A stretch of DNA of 64,000 nucleotides from Azoarcus sp. DN11 (lineage in GTDB: Bacteria > Pseudomonadota > Gammaproteobacteria > Burkholderiales > Rhodocyclaceae): assembly GCF_003628555.1 (NCBI RefSeq), contig NZ_CP021731.1, positions 3,286,001-3,350,000 on the forward strand, read 5' to 3'. Positions 26,198 through 38,151 of the stretch are shown in pieces. Position 1 is the stretch's first letter; each line of letters begins with the position of its first letter. Under the pieces are notes generated by a model that was not told the DNA's origin, searched no databases, and saw only the letters and a list, made by a program, of their open reading frames with translations. Made by a program: the position numbers and the translations under genes.

Positions 26198-26871
26198 GAC
26201 TTCCTCAACTGCGCCAGCGCGTTCTCGGCCGACTGCTGCTCGGCGGCGCGGCGGCTCGCGCCGCGCCCGGTGGTACGGATCTTCAGCGCGTTGACCTCGC
26301 ACGTGACTTCGAATTCCTGCGCATGCGCCTCGCCATGCACTTTCACGGTCGTGTAGGTCGGCAGCGGCAACCTGCGCCCCTGAAGGTGTTCCTGCAACGC
26401 GGTCTTCGGGTCCTTCGACGCGACGCGCGGATCGATTGCCGCAATGAGAGGCGCATACAGACGATCGATCACCGCCTTCGCGGCCTCGAAACCGCGATCG
26501 AGGAAGACCGCCGCGAACGTCGCCTCCAGCGCATCGGCCAGGATCGATGGGCGCCGGAAACCGCCGCTCTTCAGTTCTCCTTCGCCGAGACGCAGGTATT
26601 CGCCCAGATCGAGCTCACGCGCGATCCGGTGCAGGCCGTCCTGGCACACGAGCGAGGCGCGCAGGCGCGACATCTCGCCTTCGCGCAACTCGCCGAAGCG
26701 TTCGAACAGCGCTATCGCGATCACGCAGTTCAGGATGCTGTCGCCCAGGAACTCCAGCCGCTCGTTGTTGGGCTGGCCGAAACTGCGGTGCGTGAGCGCC
26801 TGCTCCAACAGCGAAGGGTCGCCGAACTGATGCCCGACGAGACGCTGGAGTCGATCCGGATTGGCTATCAC
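26194..26871 (-). CDS. rnc: RNase III
   Basis: 225 residues. It is a double-strand-specific RNase acting on rRNA precursors and structured mRNAs. The signature [16 protein letters not shown] (catalytic Glu and Asp) and a C-terminal double-stranded RNA-binding domain ([19 protein letters not shown] ... [18 protein letters not shown]) are present. The start is GTG, overlapping the stop of the DUF4845 gene by one base. Confidence 0.96.
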   Translation of the reverse strand: MIANPDRLQRLVGHQFGDPSLLEQALTHRSFGQPNNERLEFLGDSILNCVIAIALFERFGELREGEMSRLRASLVCQDGLHRIARELDLGEYLRLGEGELKSGGFRRPSILADALEATFAAVFLDRGFEAAKAVIDRLYAPLIAAIDPRVASKDPKTALQEHLQGRRLPLPTYTTVKVHGEAHAQEFEVTCEVNALKIRTTGRGASRRAAEQQSAENALAQLRKS

Positions 26872-27236
26872 TATCGTCCGGTCGAAGACGCCTGGAAGTC
26901 GATCAGCAGGCTGACATTAGCGACCACCGGAACCTTGCGGGCGTACTCGACATCGATCACGACCTTGTTGCCTTGCTTCCTGATGTCGAGATCCGCACCG
27001 GTGACCGTCACCACGTCATCGATCTGGCCACGGCGCTCGAAGCTCTTGCGCATGTCGGCGATCGACGCGCCCCCGTCGCCCTCGTCGGCCACCTTCTTGA
27101 TGATGCGCTGGATCGCAAGGTATTCGTTCACCGCAGGCACGGCGCGAAAACCGATCAGCAGCACGAAACCCAGCAGGCCGCCCACAATCAGTACGCTGAT
27201 CGGGCTCATGCCCTTCTGCCATTTCCTCATCCGCAT
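26871..27236 (-). CDS. DUF4845 membrane-anchored protein between lepB and rnc
   Basis: 121 residues. A short basic N-terminus, one membrane helix (about 11-30, SPISVLIVGGLLGFVLLIGF) and a soluble domain outside (NEYLAIQRIIKKVAD and so on). Conserved between lepB and rnc in Betaproteobacteria. Function unknown; topology suggests a periplasmic domain. It lies 12 bases after lepB and overlaps rnc by one base. Confidence 0.85.
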   Translation of the reverse strand: MRMRKWQKGMSPISVLIVGGLLGFVLLIGFRAVPAVNEYLAIQRIIKKVADEGDGGASIADMRKSFERRGQIDDVVTVTGADLDIRKQGNKVVIDVEYARKVPVVANVSLLIDFQASSTGR

Positions 27237-27248
27237 GCCATCTCCGTA

Positions 27249-28037
27249 TCAGTGGAATCCGCCAATCCGTTTCATGTCATTGAAGTTGAACCAGATGAAG
27301 AACGCCTTGCCGACGATGTTCTCATCCGGGACGAACCCCCACACGCGACTGTCGCTGCTGGCGTCACGATTGTCGCCCATCACGAAGTAATGCCCTTCGG
27401 GTACGGTGCAACGCACGCCGGCCGTAGTATAGGTGCAGTTCTCGCGATGCGGATAATCGAGCACCTGCGGCACGAAGGGCGGCACGTCGCGCTCGATCAG
27501 CACCGAATGCTCCACCGTGCCGAGCTTTTCCGAGAAGCGCGGCGAGTAGTACAGGCGATCGGGATGCAGGTAGTCGTCCTGCGGGGACATCGCCACCGGT
27601 TCGCCGTTGATACGCAGGTGCTTGTCGATGTATTCGATCTTGTCGCCCGGCAGGCCGACGACGCGCTTGATGTAGTCCATCGACGGATCGGCTGGGTAGC
27701 GGAACACCATCACATCACCCCGCCTGGGTTTATTCACCTCGATGATCTTCTTGTTGATCACCGGCAGGCGAATACCGTACGTCCACTTGTTCACGAGGAT
27801 GAAGTCGCCGACCAGCAGCGTCGGGATCATCGAGCCGGATGGAATCTTGAACGGTTCGACGATGAACGAGCGCAAGCCGAAAACGATCAGGATCACCGGA
27901 AAGAAGCTCGCCCCGTACTCCACCCACCATGGCGTGGGCGCCCCAGGCGCGCGGCGCTTGCGCGCGTAGAACCGGTCGATGGCCCACAGGATCGCCGTCG
28001 CCACCAGCAGCAGGAACAATACCAGCGCAAAATTCAC
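27249..28037 (-). CDS. lepB: LepB, signal peptidase I
   Basis: 262 residues from GTG 28037, which has GGAG 6-8 bases upstream. It cleaves signal peptides of exported proteins at the outer face of the inner membrane. The N-terminal helix (FALVLFLLLVATAILWAI), a second helix (about 45-62), the catalytic Ser in IPSGSMIPTL and the catalytic Lys in DYIKRVVGLPGD, then the box GDNRDASSDSRVWGFVP. The frame stays open far upstream, but that part overlaps lepA and is not coding. Confidence 0.95.
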   Translation of the reverse strand: MNFALVLFLLLVATAILWAIDRFYARKRRAPGAPTPWWVEYGASFFPVILIVFGLRSFIVEPFKIPSGSMIPTLLVGDFILVNKWTYGIRLPVINKKIIEVNKPRRGDVMVFRYPADPSMDYIKRVVGLPGDKIEYIDKHLRINGEPVAMSPQDDYLHPDRLYYSPRFSEKLGTVEHSVLIERDVPPFVPQVLDYPHRENCTYTTAGVRCTVPEGHYFVMGDNRDASSDSRVWGFVPDENIVGKAFFIWFNFNDMKRIGGFH

Positions 28038-28078
28038 ACAGACTCCGTTTCGTCGCGTTTCGATGGGCGGCGCGCCGC

Positions 28079-29875
<1,797 letters not shown>

Positions 29876-29930
29876 GCGCCAACAAAAGAAAGGTGCCATG
29901 CGGCACCCAGGATGAATCGGTTTGAATCGG

Positions 29931-30197
29931 CTAAACGGCGGATTCTAGCGGAAAACGCCCGCAATAGGCACGGATCACCGCCTCGTCCAGATGGTAGCGG
30001 CACAGTTCAGTGCTCCCGGCCAGAACGACCGGAACCAGCTCATCCCACCTGGCCTCCAGCATCGGGTCGGCATCCACGTCGAGGATGCGAACCGTCCATC
30101 CGAGTTCGTCGGCAAGCGGCTGCAACTGTCCGACGAGGTCGTGGCACAGGTGGCACCACTGCCGGCTCATCACGGTCAATTCGCGCGTGCGGCTCAC
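29931..30197 (-). CDS. Glutaredoxin-family (thioredoxin-fold) small protein
   Basis: 88 residues. It has a CxxC motif, CHLC (residues 15-18 from the GTG), in the order expected for the glutaredoxin-like DUF836 family: redox site, long helix, then a beta strand [10 protein letters not shown] and the cis-Pro region LVPVVLAG. Its partner is unknown. It overlaps the mucD stop (GTGA); an ATG 9 codons in is the alternative start. The same neighbour is common after mucD in related genomes. Confidence 0.82.
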   Translation of the reverse strand: MSRTRELTVMSRQWCHLCHDLVGQLQPLADELGWTVRILDVDADPMLEARWDELVPVVLAGSTELCRYHLDEAVIRAYCGRFPLESAV

Positions 30198-31618
30198 TCT
30201 CCCGCCCTCAAGGTCACGTAGCTCGCCCCGGTACCCCGGTGCACCAGCAGGGTCACTTGCTGACCGTCCTTCACTTCGGAGGCCAGGCGCGCGAAGCCCT
30301 CGACCGTCTTCAATGCGACCTGCCGCCCGCTCATGACGACCGCAAGAACGATATCACCCGGCTGCAGGTCGGCCCGCGCCGCGGCGCCCTGCACCCGCTC
30401 GATCACCAGACCGTGCTCCACGTTCCGCTCGCGCTTCTGTGTCGGGCTCGGGACGGCGAGCACCAGCCCGAGCTTGTTCGGTGCCGGCTGGGAGTGCTCC
30501 CCCCGCCGGACGCGCGAACGCCCGTCGTCTGCCCACTCGCCGACCGTGATGTTGACCTCGCGCAACGCACCGTTCCGGTACAGCGAAAGGCCGACTTGCG
30601 CCCCCGGTCGGCTCGAGGACACGATCCGCGGCAGATCGCTGGACTCCTCGACCGTCTTGCCGGCAAAACGCACGATCACGTCACCCTGCTCGATTCCGGC
30701 CTTCGCCGCCGGCCCTCCGGCCTCGACGCCGCTGACGAGCGCCCCTTCCGCACGCGGCAAAGCGAAGCTCTCGGCAAGCGAGCGGGTCACTTCCTGGATC
30801 GCGACGCCGATGCGGCCGCGCTGCACTCGTCCGCTGGCCTTGAGCTGGCTCTGGATCTCCATCGCGAGGTTGATCGGGATCGCGAACGACAGCCCCATGA
30901 ATCCGCCCGTCTGGCTGTAGATCTGCGAATTGATGCCAACGACCTCGCCCTTCAGGTTGAAGAGCGGCCCGCCCGAGTTGCCGGGGTTGATGGCGACATC
31001 GGTCTGGATGAAGGGCACGAAGTTCTCGTCGGGGAGACTGCGCCCCTTGGCACTGACGATCCCCGCCGTCACGGAATGGTCGAAGCCGAAGGGCGAGCCG
31101 ATCGCGACCACCCATTCGCCGACCTGCAGCTTGTCCGGGTCCCCAATCGTCAGGCGTGGCAGGTCGGTGGCATCGATCTTGATCAGCGCCACGTCGGAGC
31201 GTGCGTCCGCACCCACCACGCGCGCACGGAACTCGCGCTTGTCGACGAGCCGAACGATGATCTCGTCCGCCTCGGCCACGACATGCGCATTGGTCAGGAT
31301 GTAGCCGTCAGGGCTGACGATGAAGCCGGAACCCAGCGACTTGTTGTCGGGATCGATGCGGGGATGCTCGGGCTTGCGCGGACCAAAGCGCTTGAAGAAG
31401 TCGAACATCGGGTCGTCGGGACTCAGCCCGGGAAAACCCGGCGCGCCCGCCTTCCCGGCCTGCGCGGCACTGATATTCACGACCGCCGCGCTATGCCGTT
31501 GTACGAGTTGCGTGAAATCCGGCAGCGCGATCAGGCTGCCGACTGCCTCGGCTGCCGGCGCGAAAAACACACACACCAATGCGAAGATGCAGGCGTGACC
31601 TAGACGGAGCAGCCTCAT
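30194..31618 (-). CDS. mucD: MucD/DegP-type periplasmic serine protease
   Basis: 474 residues. Signal peptide 1-27 (ending PAAEA), trypsin-like domain with His in LTNAHVVAEAD, Asp in ARSDVALIKI and Ser in NPGNSGGPLF, and two PDZ domains (about 270-355 and 385-465). It degrades or refolds damaged envelope proteins and is a usual member of the rpoE operon. The ATG overlaps the rseC stop; earlier frame-open codons add nothing signal-like. Confidence 0.95.
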   Translation of the reverse strand: MRLLRLGHACIFALVCVFFAPAAEAVGSLIALPDFTQLVQRHSAAVVNISAAQAGKAGAPGFPGLSPDDPMFDFFKRFGPRKPEHPRIDPDNKSLGSGFIVSPDGYILTNAHVVAEADEIIVRLVDKREFRARVVGADARSDVALIKIDATDLPRLTIGDPDKLQVGEWVVAIGSPFGFDHSVTAGIVSAKGRSLPDENFVPFIQTDVAINPGNSGGPLFNLKGEVVGINSQIYSQTGGFMGLSFAIPINLAMEIQSQLKASGRVQRGRIGVAIQEVTRSLAESFALPRAEGALVSGVEAGGPAAKAGIEQGDVIVRFAGKTVEESSDLPRIVSSSRPGAQVGLSLYRNGALREVNITVGEWADDGRSRVRRGEHSQPAPNKLGLVLAVPSPTQKRERNVEHGLVIERVQGAAARADLQPGDIVLAVVMSGRQVALKTVEGFARLASEVKDGQQVTLLVHRGTGASYVTLRAGE

Positions 31619-32088
31619 TCCTGCTCCGCGCGAGTCGGGCCGCAACAAACGCTACCGCGCAGCACCTCGATTTCGAAGCCGCTGCGCAGCGTCCGGCTGC
31701 GAAACGCCATGCGATTGACCGCAAAGGCCATGACGAGACCGACAACGCCGCCGACCGCCGCAGCCAGATCCTCGCTTCCGGCATCGGCCACCGCACTGCC
31801 GATTGCCGCCCCGATCAGCAGCAGGCATGCAGACAGGCCGTAACCCATCAATGCCGCGCGCAGCGGCGCCCCTTCGCGCATGCGCAGGCGCACCGACTCG
31901 CCCGGCTCGGCATGGATCGGATTGGCAATCGAAAACACCGCGCTCGGCGCCTTGAAAGCATATGCGAGCCCCGTCGAACGGCATCCGCCGGGCTCGTCGC
32001 ACCGCCCGCAACCGCCTGCCCGCTCGGTGAGGCGGACCCACGCGTGATCGCCCTCCAGACGTTCGATCACGCCTTGTGCTTCGTTCAT
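31615..32088 (-). CDS. rseC: RseC/MucC-family regulator of sigma-E activity
   Basis: 157 residues. A cysteine-rich N-terminal part (GGCGRCDEPGGC, residues 24-35) that may bind a metal or Fe-S cluster, then two membrane helices (about 85-105 and 110-130) and a short cytoplasmic tail with CC near the end. It is a positive modulator of sigma-E in related systems. Start chosen at MNEAQGVIE. It overlaps mucD by 4 bases. Confidence 0.9.
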   Translation of the reverse strand: MNEAQGVIERLEGDHAWVRLTERAGGCGRCDEPGGCRSTGLAYAFKAPSAVFSIANPIHAEPGESVRLRMREGAPLRAALMGYGLSACLLLIGAAIGSAVADAGSEDLAAAVGGVVGLVMAFAVNRMAFRSRTLRSGFEIEVLRGSVCCGPTRAEQE

Positions 32089-32155
32089 CGCACCACCGGC
32101 TCGACCGCATCGCCCAGGCGCTGCACCGCACGTAACGGCACCTCGCCCAAAGCCG

Positions 32156-33049
32156 TCACGAGATGCCCCCCACGACGCGCTTGTAGATATTGATCGCGCC
32201 GCTGGCGAACGGCCCCAGGTCCGCGCGCGAGCCGTCATTCGGCTCGATGAACACCGAAATCGATGCCAGACCGTCGCTATACACCATGTGCAGCGCTTCG
32301 CCCCGGTCACGTCCGAGCGGCCTGCGCATCACCGACATGAGCGCAAAGCCATTCAAGGGCGTATTCAACACCCAGCCGCTCTCTTCCTTGCGCACCTCCA
32401 CCCCGTTGGCCTGCACGATGCGCCAGTCGCTGTGCTTCACGTTGCGCGGGCGGAAAGCATCGCTGCCGATCTCGCCGCCGATCTTCACGTCACTGAAAGT
32501 GAATTGCTCGACGATCTCGCCGCGCTCGTCAACCGTGCGTGCCTTGAGCAGCAGTCCGGACTGCAGTTCCGCCCATAGCTGATATCCGAAGCGCAGGTCA
32601 TCCTTCGGTTCGAGAATGATCTGCTGCGCGTCCAGCCCCGCCACGCGGCCCACATTACCTTTGCGGATGCGATAGTTCTCGGCCAGGCCACCGAACGCCA
32701 CGGGCAGCCGCGAAGGAAATGCTCGACGGCTGCCGGGACGGTCCACGATGACGGTCTTCTGGTCCGGCAGCACGCATCGCACTTCGCTGTTGCTGCGGAT
32801 CACCTCGCGCGGACTGCCATCGAGCACCTCGAGGCGCTCATGCTCACCGTTGGCATCGCTCATGTGAACGATGCGCGAAGTCTCGAAATTTTTGCCCGAC
32901 TGATAGATGAAGGTGCCCGAATAGTTGAGGCGCTGGCCCGCGGTCGCCACGCGCCCGAGCCAGGACAGGGGGTCACCCAGGGATTCCGCAAACGCCGGCG
33001 CCTGCATCAATACTGCGCAGACCGCCAAGACAGCCGACAGACGCCTCAT
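32156..33049 (-). CDS. rseB: RseB/MucB, periplasmic sensor of the sigma-E system
   Basis: 297 residues. Signal peptide 1-21 (ending PAFA), then the MucB/RseB domain (DPLSWLGRVATAGQRLNYSGTF split as DPLSWLGRV and LNYSGTFIYQSG). It protects RseA from cleavage and senses lipid or lipopolysaccharide signals in E. coli. The ATG overlaps the rseA stop (ATGA). Confidence 0.95.
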   Translation of the reverse strand: MRRLSAVLAVCAVLMQAPAFAESLGDPLSWLGRVATAGQRLNYSGTFIYQSGKNFETSRIVHMSDANGEHERLEVLDGSPREVIRSNSEVRCVLPDQKTVIVDRPGSRRAFPSRLPVAFGGLAENYRIRKGNVGRVAGLDAQQIILEPKDDLRFGYQLWAELQSGLLLKARTVDERGEIVEQFTFSDVKIGGEIGSDAFRPRNVKHSDWRIVQANGVEVRKEESGWVLNTPLNGFALMSVMRRPLGRDRGEALHMVYSDGLASISVFIEPNDGSRADLGPFASGAINIYKRVVGGIS

Positions 33050-33603
33050 CGACCACTGTCCTGACCGACATCGGAAACGACACGCACGTGCTGGATCACG
33101 CTCGAGATCGACCCGCCGCCAGCCATCGCCTGATGGACGAAAAGATACTCGCGAGTCGGATCGACTACAGCGGCAGGCGTCGGAGCAACCGCGACGGATC
33201 TTACCGCCACGGGGCTGGCGACGACCACCGGCGCTCGCGCAACCGCGATCGCACTGCCCATTCCCGACCCCTGATCACTGTACAGCGCATGCGCGACCCA
33301 GCCGACGGCCGCCACTCCCATCAGCGAGGCGGCCAGCGGCATCAGCGAACGCCACGCGCGGCCGTTCCCCGGAGCCGTCTGCAATGGGGGGGCGAGCAAA
33401 GTCGGCTCATCGCTGATGCTCGCCATCACGCGTCCTATGAAACCGGCGCTGCCGTGACGGTCGCCGCGCAGCACATCGCCGATCACGCAATATGCTTCCC
33501 AGTCTGTGCGCAACGACGGATCACGTCTCATCGACTCGAACACCGGGTGCGCCGCCTGCTCGTCGAGATCACCATCCAGAAGTGCCGACAATCTGTCCTT
33601 CAT
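33046..33603 (-). CDS. rseA: RseA/MucA, anti-sigma-E factor
   Basis: 185 residues from ATG 33603. The N-terminal cytoplasmic domain MKDRLSALLDGDLDEQAA has the RseA zipper that binds sigma-E; one membrane helix (about 84-103, LAASLMGVAAVGWVAHAL) and a periplasmic tail follow, which would be cut by DegS/RseP-type proteases on stress. It lies 9 bases after rpoE. Confidence 0.93.
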   Translation of the reverse strand: MKDRLSALLDGDLDEQAAHPVFESMRRDPSLRTDWEAYCVIGDVLRGDRHGSAGFIGRVMASISDEPTLLAPPLQTAPGNGRAWRSLMPLAASLMGVAAVGWVAHALYSDQGSGMGSAIAVARAPVVVASPVAVRSVAVAPTPAAVVDPTREYLFVHQAMAGGGSISSVIQHVRVVSDVGQDSGR

Positions 33604-33612
33604 GAGTACCAC

Positions 33613-34212
33613 CTACCAACGTTTATCAGGTGCCGTGTCCAGCAGCGGCCGCAGTCTTTCCGCAATGGCCTCGCGCGCGCGGAAGATTCGCGAACGCACG
33701 GTTCCGATCGGACAATCCATGATGCTCGCGATCTCCTCGTAGCTCAGCCCTTCGAGCTCCCTCAGCATGATCGCCGTACGCAATTCCTCCGGCAGCGCCT
33801 CCATCGCCTGATCGACCGTCTGGCCGATCTGCCGCGTCATCATCAAGCGCTCAGGCGTGTTGATGTCACGCAACTGTTCGCCTTCCTCGAACGTCTCGGC
33901 CTCTTCCGAATCGAACCCCGTCGAGGTCGGTGCCCGTCGGCCCTGTGAAACCAGATAGTTCTTGGCGGTATTGATTCCGATACGATAAAGCCACGTGTAA
34001 AAAGCACTGTCGCCACGAAACGAACCCAAGGCGCGATACGCCTTGATGAAGGTTTCCTGGGCCACGTCTTCGACCTCGGCCGAATCACGGATCAGGCGGG
34101 ACAGCAGCCTGTGCAGCTTGCGTTGGTACTTGGCTACCAGCAAGCCGAACGCCTGCTTGTCGCCGCGCTGAACGCGTTCGACAAGCTGCTGATCTATCTC
34201 GCGATCGCTCAT
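33613..34212 (-). CDS. rpoE: RpoE/AlgU, envelope-stress sigma factor
   Basis: 199 residues, an ECF sigma factor of the RpoE group. Region 2 (LVAKYQRKLHRLLSRLI, DSAEVEDVAQETFIKAYRAL) and region 4 (LPEELRTAIMLRELEGLSYE, IMDCPIGTVRSRIFRAREA) are complete. It directs transcription of envelope-quality genes, including its own operon with rseA, rseB, rseC and mucD. Confidence 0.97.
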   Translation of the reverse strand: MSDREIDQQLVERVQRGDKQAFGLLVAKYQRKLHRLLSRLIRDSAEVEDVAQETFIKAYRALGSFRGDSAFYTWLYRIGINTAKNYLVSQGRRAPTSTGFDSEEAETFEEGEQLRDINTPERLMMTRQIGQTVDQAMEALPEELRTAIMLRELEGLSYEEIASIMDCPIGTVRSRIFRAREAIAERLRPLLDTAPDKRW

Positions 34213-34292
34213 GGGCGGGTCGTTTCTCTATGTTGGGCAAAATCCGCGCCAGTATAGCGACCCGACCGTGTCTCCGGCAAAGTCGAAGCTAA

Positions 34293-34323
34293 TCAGAAGA
34301 CCGACACGCCTTGAAATAGTTCA
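34293..34323 (-). promoter_or_regulatory. Candidate sigma-E promoter of the rpoE operon
   Basis: On the minus strand, TGAACTA (near 34323-34317) resembles the sigma-E -35 (GAACTT). TCTTC follows 16 bases later and TCTGA 19 bases later; the first has the right spacing, the second the better -10. It lies about 80-110 bases before the rpoE start, fitting autoregulation. Confidence 0.45.
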
Positions 34324-34394
34324 GACCGCAGAGGGGTTTTCCGCCGCGGACCCAACGCAGCCGCGGCCGGTGTTCCGGAGCAATGCGACGGACG

Positions 34395-34403
34395 TGATAT
34401 AGT
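34395..34403 (+). promoter_or_regulatory. Candidate extended -10 promoter of nadB
   Basis: TGATATAGT fits an extended -10 (TG-n-TATAAT) with one mismatch, 34 bases before the nadB start. No good -35 is visible at 16-18 bases, as is usual for extended -10 promoters. The short leader would carry no clear ribosome site. Confidence 0.4.
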
Positions 34404-34436
34404 TTCCGACTTCACGATCATTTGCACAAAACGATC

Positions 34437-36020
34437 TTGTCAAAACAATACGACGTACTCATTCTCGGCAGCGGGGCCGCCGGGCAATCCATCGCACTGC
34501 GCCTCGCCGATCACCTCCGCGTCGGCCTCGTCACCAAGCGTGCGATTTCCGATAGCGCCAGCGCGTGGGCACAAGGGGGCATCGCTGCAGTCCTCGACAC
34601 CTCGGACAGCATCGAAGCCCATATCCAGGACACCTTCATCGCGGGCGGCGGCCTGTGCGACCCCAAGGCCACGCGCTACGTCGTCGAACACGGCAAGGCG
34701 GCCATCGAATGGCTGATCGGGCGCGGCGTTCCTTTCACGCGCGAAGACGAGTCGAGCCTCGGCTACCACCTCACACGCGAAGGCGGCCACTCGCACCGGC
34801 GCATCATCCACGCCGCCGACGCCACCGGCGCGGCAGTCCAGGCGACGCTCAGCGAACAGGTCAGCAGGCATCCGAACATCGAGATTCTCGAGAACCACAT
34901 CGCCGTCGACCTCGTGCTCGGCGACAAGGTCGGTCAACCCGGCAAGGGCTGCCTCGGCGCCTACGTGTTCGACATTGCCGCGAACCACGTCGTTACGATC
35001 GCCGCCCGCAGCACCGTCATTGCGACGGGCGGCGCCGGCAAGGTCTACATGTATACGACGAACCCGAGCGTCGCAACCGGCGACGGTATCGCGATGGCAT
35101 GGCGCGCCGGCTGCCGCGTCGCCAACATGGAATTCATCCAGTTCCACCCGACCTGCCTATACCATCCGCAGGCGCGGTCCTTCCTGATCTCGGAAGCGGT
35201 GCGCGGCGAGGGCGGATTGCTCAAGCTGCCCGACGGCACGCGATTCATGCCCGCACACGATCCGCGTGCGGAACTCGCGCCACGCGACATCGTCGCTCGC
35301 GCGATCGACTTCGAGATGAAGAAACACGGGATCGACTGCGTCTATCTCGACATCAGTCACAAGCCCGCCGACTGGCTGCGCGAACACTTCCCGAACATTC
35401 ATGCGCGCTGCCTCAAGCTCGGCATCGACATCACGCGCGAAGGAATTCCCGTGGTGCCGGCGGCGCACTATACCTGCGGCGGCATCGTCACCGATCTTGC
35501 CGCACGCACCGACGTGCCGGGACTGTATTCCGTCGGGGAATCGGCGTGCACGGGCCTGCATGGCGCCAACCGGCTCGCCAGCAACTCGCTCCTCGAATGC
35601 CTGGTCTTCGGTGAAGCCGCGGCCAACGACATCCTCTCCCGGCCACGCGACGCCCTGCCGAAACTTCCCGATTGGGATGAGAGCCGGGTCACCGACGCCG
35701 ACGAGGAAGTCGTCATTTCACACAACTGGGCCGAACTGCGGCGCTTCATGTGGGACTATGTCGGCATCGTGCGCACGACGAAGCGGTTGCAGCGCGCACA
35801 ACACCGCATCCGGCTGCTGGCGCGGGAAATCAACGAGTTCTATTCGCACTTCCGCGTCAGCAACGACCTGCTCGAACTGCGCAACCTCGTGGTCACAGCC
35901 GACCTCATCGTACGCTGCGCCCTGCGCAGGAAGGAAAGCCGCGGCCTGCACAGCTCCCGCGACTATCCGGACACCCTCCCGGTCGCGCGCCCCACTGTAT
36001 TGCGGCCACCCCGTCCCTGA
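34437..36020 (+). CDS. nadB: NadB, L-aspartate oxidase
   Basis: 527 residues from TTG 34437 ([20 protein letters not shown]). An FAD enzyme that oxidises aspartate to iminoaspartate, the first step of NAD synthesis. Rossmann motif GSGAAG, then [23 protein letters not shown] and the late [20 protein letters not shown] box. No ATG exists near the start; a TTG five codons earlier (34422) is possible. Neither has a good Shine-Dalgarno. It faces away from rpoE, a common arrangement. Confidence 0.94.
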   Translation: MSKQYDVLILGSGAAGQSIALRLADHLRVGLVTKRAISDSASAWAQGGIAAVLDTSDSIEAHIQDTFIAGGGLCDPKATRYVVEHGKAAIEWLIGRGVPFTREDESSLGYHLTREGGHSHRRIIHAADATGAAVQATLSEQVSRHPNIEILENHIAVDLVLGDKVGQPGKGCLGAYVFDIAANHVVTIAARSTVIATGGAGKVYMYTTNPSVATGDGIAMAWRAGCRVANMEFIQFHPTCLYHPQARSFLISEAVRGEGGLLKLPDGTRFMPAHDPRAELAPRDIVARAIDFEMKKHGIDCVYLDISHKPADWLREHFPNIHARCLKLGIDITREGIPVVPAAHYTCGGIVTDLAARTDVPGLYSVGESACTGLHGANRLASNSLLECLVFGEAAANDILSRPRDALPKLPDWDESRVTDADEEVVISHNWAELRRFMWDYVGIVRTTKRLQRAQHRIRLLAREINEFYSHFRVSNDLLELRNLVVTADLIVRCALRRKESRGLHSSRDYPDTLPVARPTVLRPPRP

Positions 36021-36047
36021 ACGCGGGGCTTTCCCGGTTCTCGAGGA

Positions 36048-36539
36048 TCAGGACAGACGCCGCGCTGGAGCGGCGTCTCCAGAGGTGTGCGTCTGCGCCG
36101 CGTCCACCTTGTGCCTGAGCCAGATCTTCAGCCCGCGCCAGTCACCCTGATTCAGGTTGCCCCGCACGAGCATCATCGCACCGACGAGGGGCCTCACCTT
36201 GGCCCCCCTGACGCGCGCACCGCGCCAGTGGATCCACACGACCCAACCGAAATCGGCGCAGCTGCCCTCCGCGGCCCCGTAAACCACGCGACGCGGGTCT
36301 CCCATTGGAGCGACGCGCAGTTCGCCCCCTTCTTCCAGCGTCAGCCGCACGCCCGCCTTGTCGCGTTCGATGCGGACGGTCTCCCGTAGCGAGACCACGA
36401 GCCAGCCGACGGCCACGATCACCAGCAGCAGAGGCAAGGACGAGCGCACAAATGCAAACGCCGCAATCACGTGGATCGCGGCGTTCGCCAGAAGCATCAG
36501 CCGCGACGGCCGAAGCTCAATTTCCAGCGGATAGCGCAC
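36048..36539 (-). CDS. YgfX-family small membrane protein
   Basis: 163 residues from GTG. N-terminus YPLEIELRPSRLMLLANAAI, two adjoining membrane helices (about 14-50) and a soluble C-terminal domain, as in the YgfX (CptA) family. In E. coli the homologue is linked to a toxin-antitoxin-like role and to SdhE; in Betaproteobacteria it often lies between nadB and fabF as here. The 3' end of the gene contains a 9-bp hairpin AGACGCCGC/GCGGCGTCT (36055-36078) between the converging nadB and ygfX, without a T-run. Confidence 0.75.
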   Translation of the reverse strand: MRYPLEIELRPSRLMLLANAAIHVIAAFAFVRSSLPLLLVIVAVGWLVVSLRETVRIERDKAGVRLTLEEGGELRVAPMGDPRRVVYGAAEGSCADFGWVVWIHWRGARVRGAKVRPLVGAMMLVRGNLNQGDWRGLKIWLRHKVDAAQTHTSGDAAPARRLS

Positions 36540-36558
36540 GGGCTATCGCATCTGACGA

Positions 36559-37797
36559 TCAGATGCGACGGAACGCGATCGTTCCGTTGGTGCCGCCGAA
36601 GCCGAACGAATTCGACAACGCCGCCCGGATTTCCATCGGCCGTGCCTTGTTGGCCACGTAGTCGAGATCGCAGCCCTCATCCTGCTCGAAGATGTTGATC
36701 GTCGGCGGCGCGATCTGGTGATGCAGGGCCAGCGCCGTGAACACCGCCTCGACCCCTCCTGCAGCACCCAACAGGTGGCCGGTCATCGACTTCGTCGAAT
36801 TGACCGCGATCGACTTGGCACGATCCCCGAAGCAGCGCTTGACCGCGGTCGTTTCCGCGAGGTCGCCGAGCGGCGTGGACGTGCCGTGCGCATTGATGTA
36901 ATCGACTTCGTCGAGCGACATGCCGGCATCGCGCAGCGCGTTGGTCATGCAGCGAGCCGCGCCGTTGCCATCCTCGCACGGAGCGGTCATGTGGTACGCG
37001 TCGGCGCTCATGCCGTAGCCGACGACTTCCGCATAGATCTTCGCGCCACGCGCCTTCGCATGTTCGTATTCTTCGAGCACCAGCACGCCGGCGCCCTCGC
37101 CCAGGATGAAACCGTCCCGCCCCTTGTCCCACGGACGGCTCGCCGTCTGCGGGTCGTCATTGCGCGTGGAGAGCGCGCGGGCCGACGCGAACCCCCCGAC
37201 GGCCAGCGGCGTCACGGTCGACTCCGCGCCGCCGGCGACCATCACGTCCGCATCGCCATACTGGATGAGACGGGCGGCCTCGCCGATGCAATGCGTAGCG
37301 GTCGTGCAAGCAGTCACCATCGCGAGGCAGGGCCCCTTCAGGCCGAACATGATCGACAGGTTGCCGGCGATCATGTTGATGATGGTGCCCGGAATGAAGA
37401 ACGGGGAAATCTTGCGCGCCCCCGCTTTCAGGTAATCGTCGTGGGTCGATTCGATCATCGGCAGACCGCCGATGCCCGAGCCCAGATTGACGCCGATCCG
37501 CTCGGCGTTCTCGGCAGTCACTTGCAACCCGGCATCCTTGAATGCCTGGATGCCGGCAGCCATGCCGTAATGGATGAACACATCCATGCGGCGAGCTTCT
37601 TTCGGCGAGAGATACGCACCGATGTCGAACCCCTTCACTTCACCGGCGATCTTCACCGGGAAGTTGGTGGTATCGAAGCGCGTGATCTCGCCGATCCCGG
37701 AGCGGCCGTTGACAATGTTGTCCCAGGCCTCCGGAACGGTATTGCCGACCGGGGAGATGATGCCCAGGCCGGTAATGACGACTCTGCGACGGGTCAA
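36559..37797 (-). CDS. fabF: FabF, beta-ketoacyl-ACP synthase II
   Basis: 412 residues. It elongates acyl chains by condensing malonyl-ACP with acyl-ACP. The active-site Cys is in VTACTTATH (near 163), with catalytic His in [11 protein letters not shown] and [12 protein letters not shown]. It is downstream of acpP by 21 bases, the usual fab order. Confidence 0.97.
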   Translation of the reverse strand: MTRRRVVITGLGIISPVGNTVPEAWDNIVNGRSGIGEITRFDTTNFPVKIAGEVKGFDIGAYLSPKEARRMDVFIHYGMAAGIQAFKDAGLQVTAENAERIGVNLGSGIGGLPMIESTHDDYLKAGARKISPFFIPGTIINMIAGNLSIMFGLKGPCLAMVTACTTATHCIGEAARLIQYGDADVMVAGGAESTVTPLAVGGFASARALSTRNDDPQTASRPWDKGRDGFILGEGAGVLVLEEYEHAKARGAKIYAEVVGYGMSADAYHMTAPCEDGNGAARCMTNALRDAGMSLDEVDYINAHGTSTPLGDLAETTAVKRCFGDRAKSIAVNSTKSMTGHLLGAAGGVEAVFTALALHHQIAPPTINIFEQDEGCDLDYVANKARPMEIRAALSNSFGFGGTNGTIAFRRI

Positions 37798-37818
37798 GGT
37801 TCGCTCCGGTAATCAGAA

Positions 37819-38058
37819 TTACTTCTTCAGGTGGGCGTTGACGTAGTCAATCGCCTGCTGAACCGTGGTGATCTTCTCAGCTTCTTCGTCCGGGATTTCG
37901 CACTCGAACTCTTCCTCGAGTGCCATGACCAGTTCCACGGTATCCAGCGAATCCGCGCCCAGATCGTCGACGAACGAGGACTCGATCTTGATTTCCGACT
38001 CGTTCACACCAAGTTGTTCGGCGACAATTTTCTTGACGCGCTGCTCGATGTTCTCCAT
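37819..38058 (-). CDS. acpP: Acyl carrier protein
   Basis: 79 residues, highly acidic. The phosphopantetheine attachment Ser37 is in [10 protein letters not shown]. It carries growing acyl chains for the Fab enzymes and PlsX. A strong ribosome site, AAGGAG, precedes the ATG. It is modified by AcpS (23384). Confidence 0.98.
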   Translation of the reverse strand: MENIEQRVKKIVAEQLGVNESEIKIESSFVDDLGADSLDTVELVMALEEEFECEIPDEEAEKITTVQQAIDYVNAHLKK

Positions 38059-38151
38059 GAACTAACTCCTTCCCAGAATGATCCAGATATGTAAGAAAAA
38101 AAGCCGGCGTATTCTACCAAAAAGGATGGCAACCGCTATCGCGGCCGGCGA

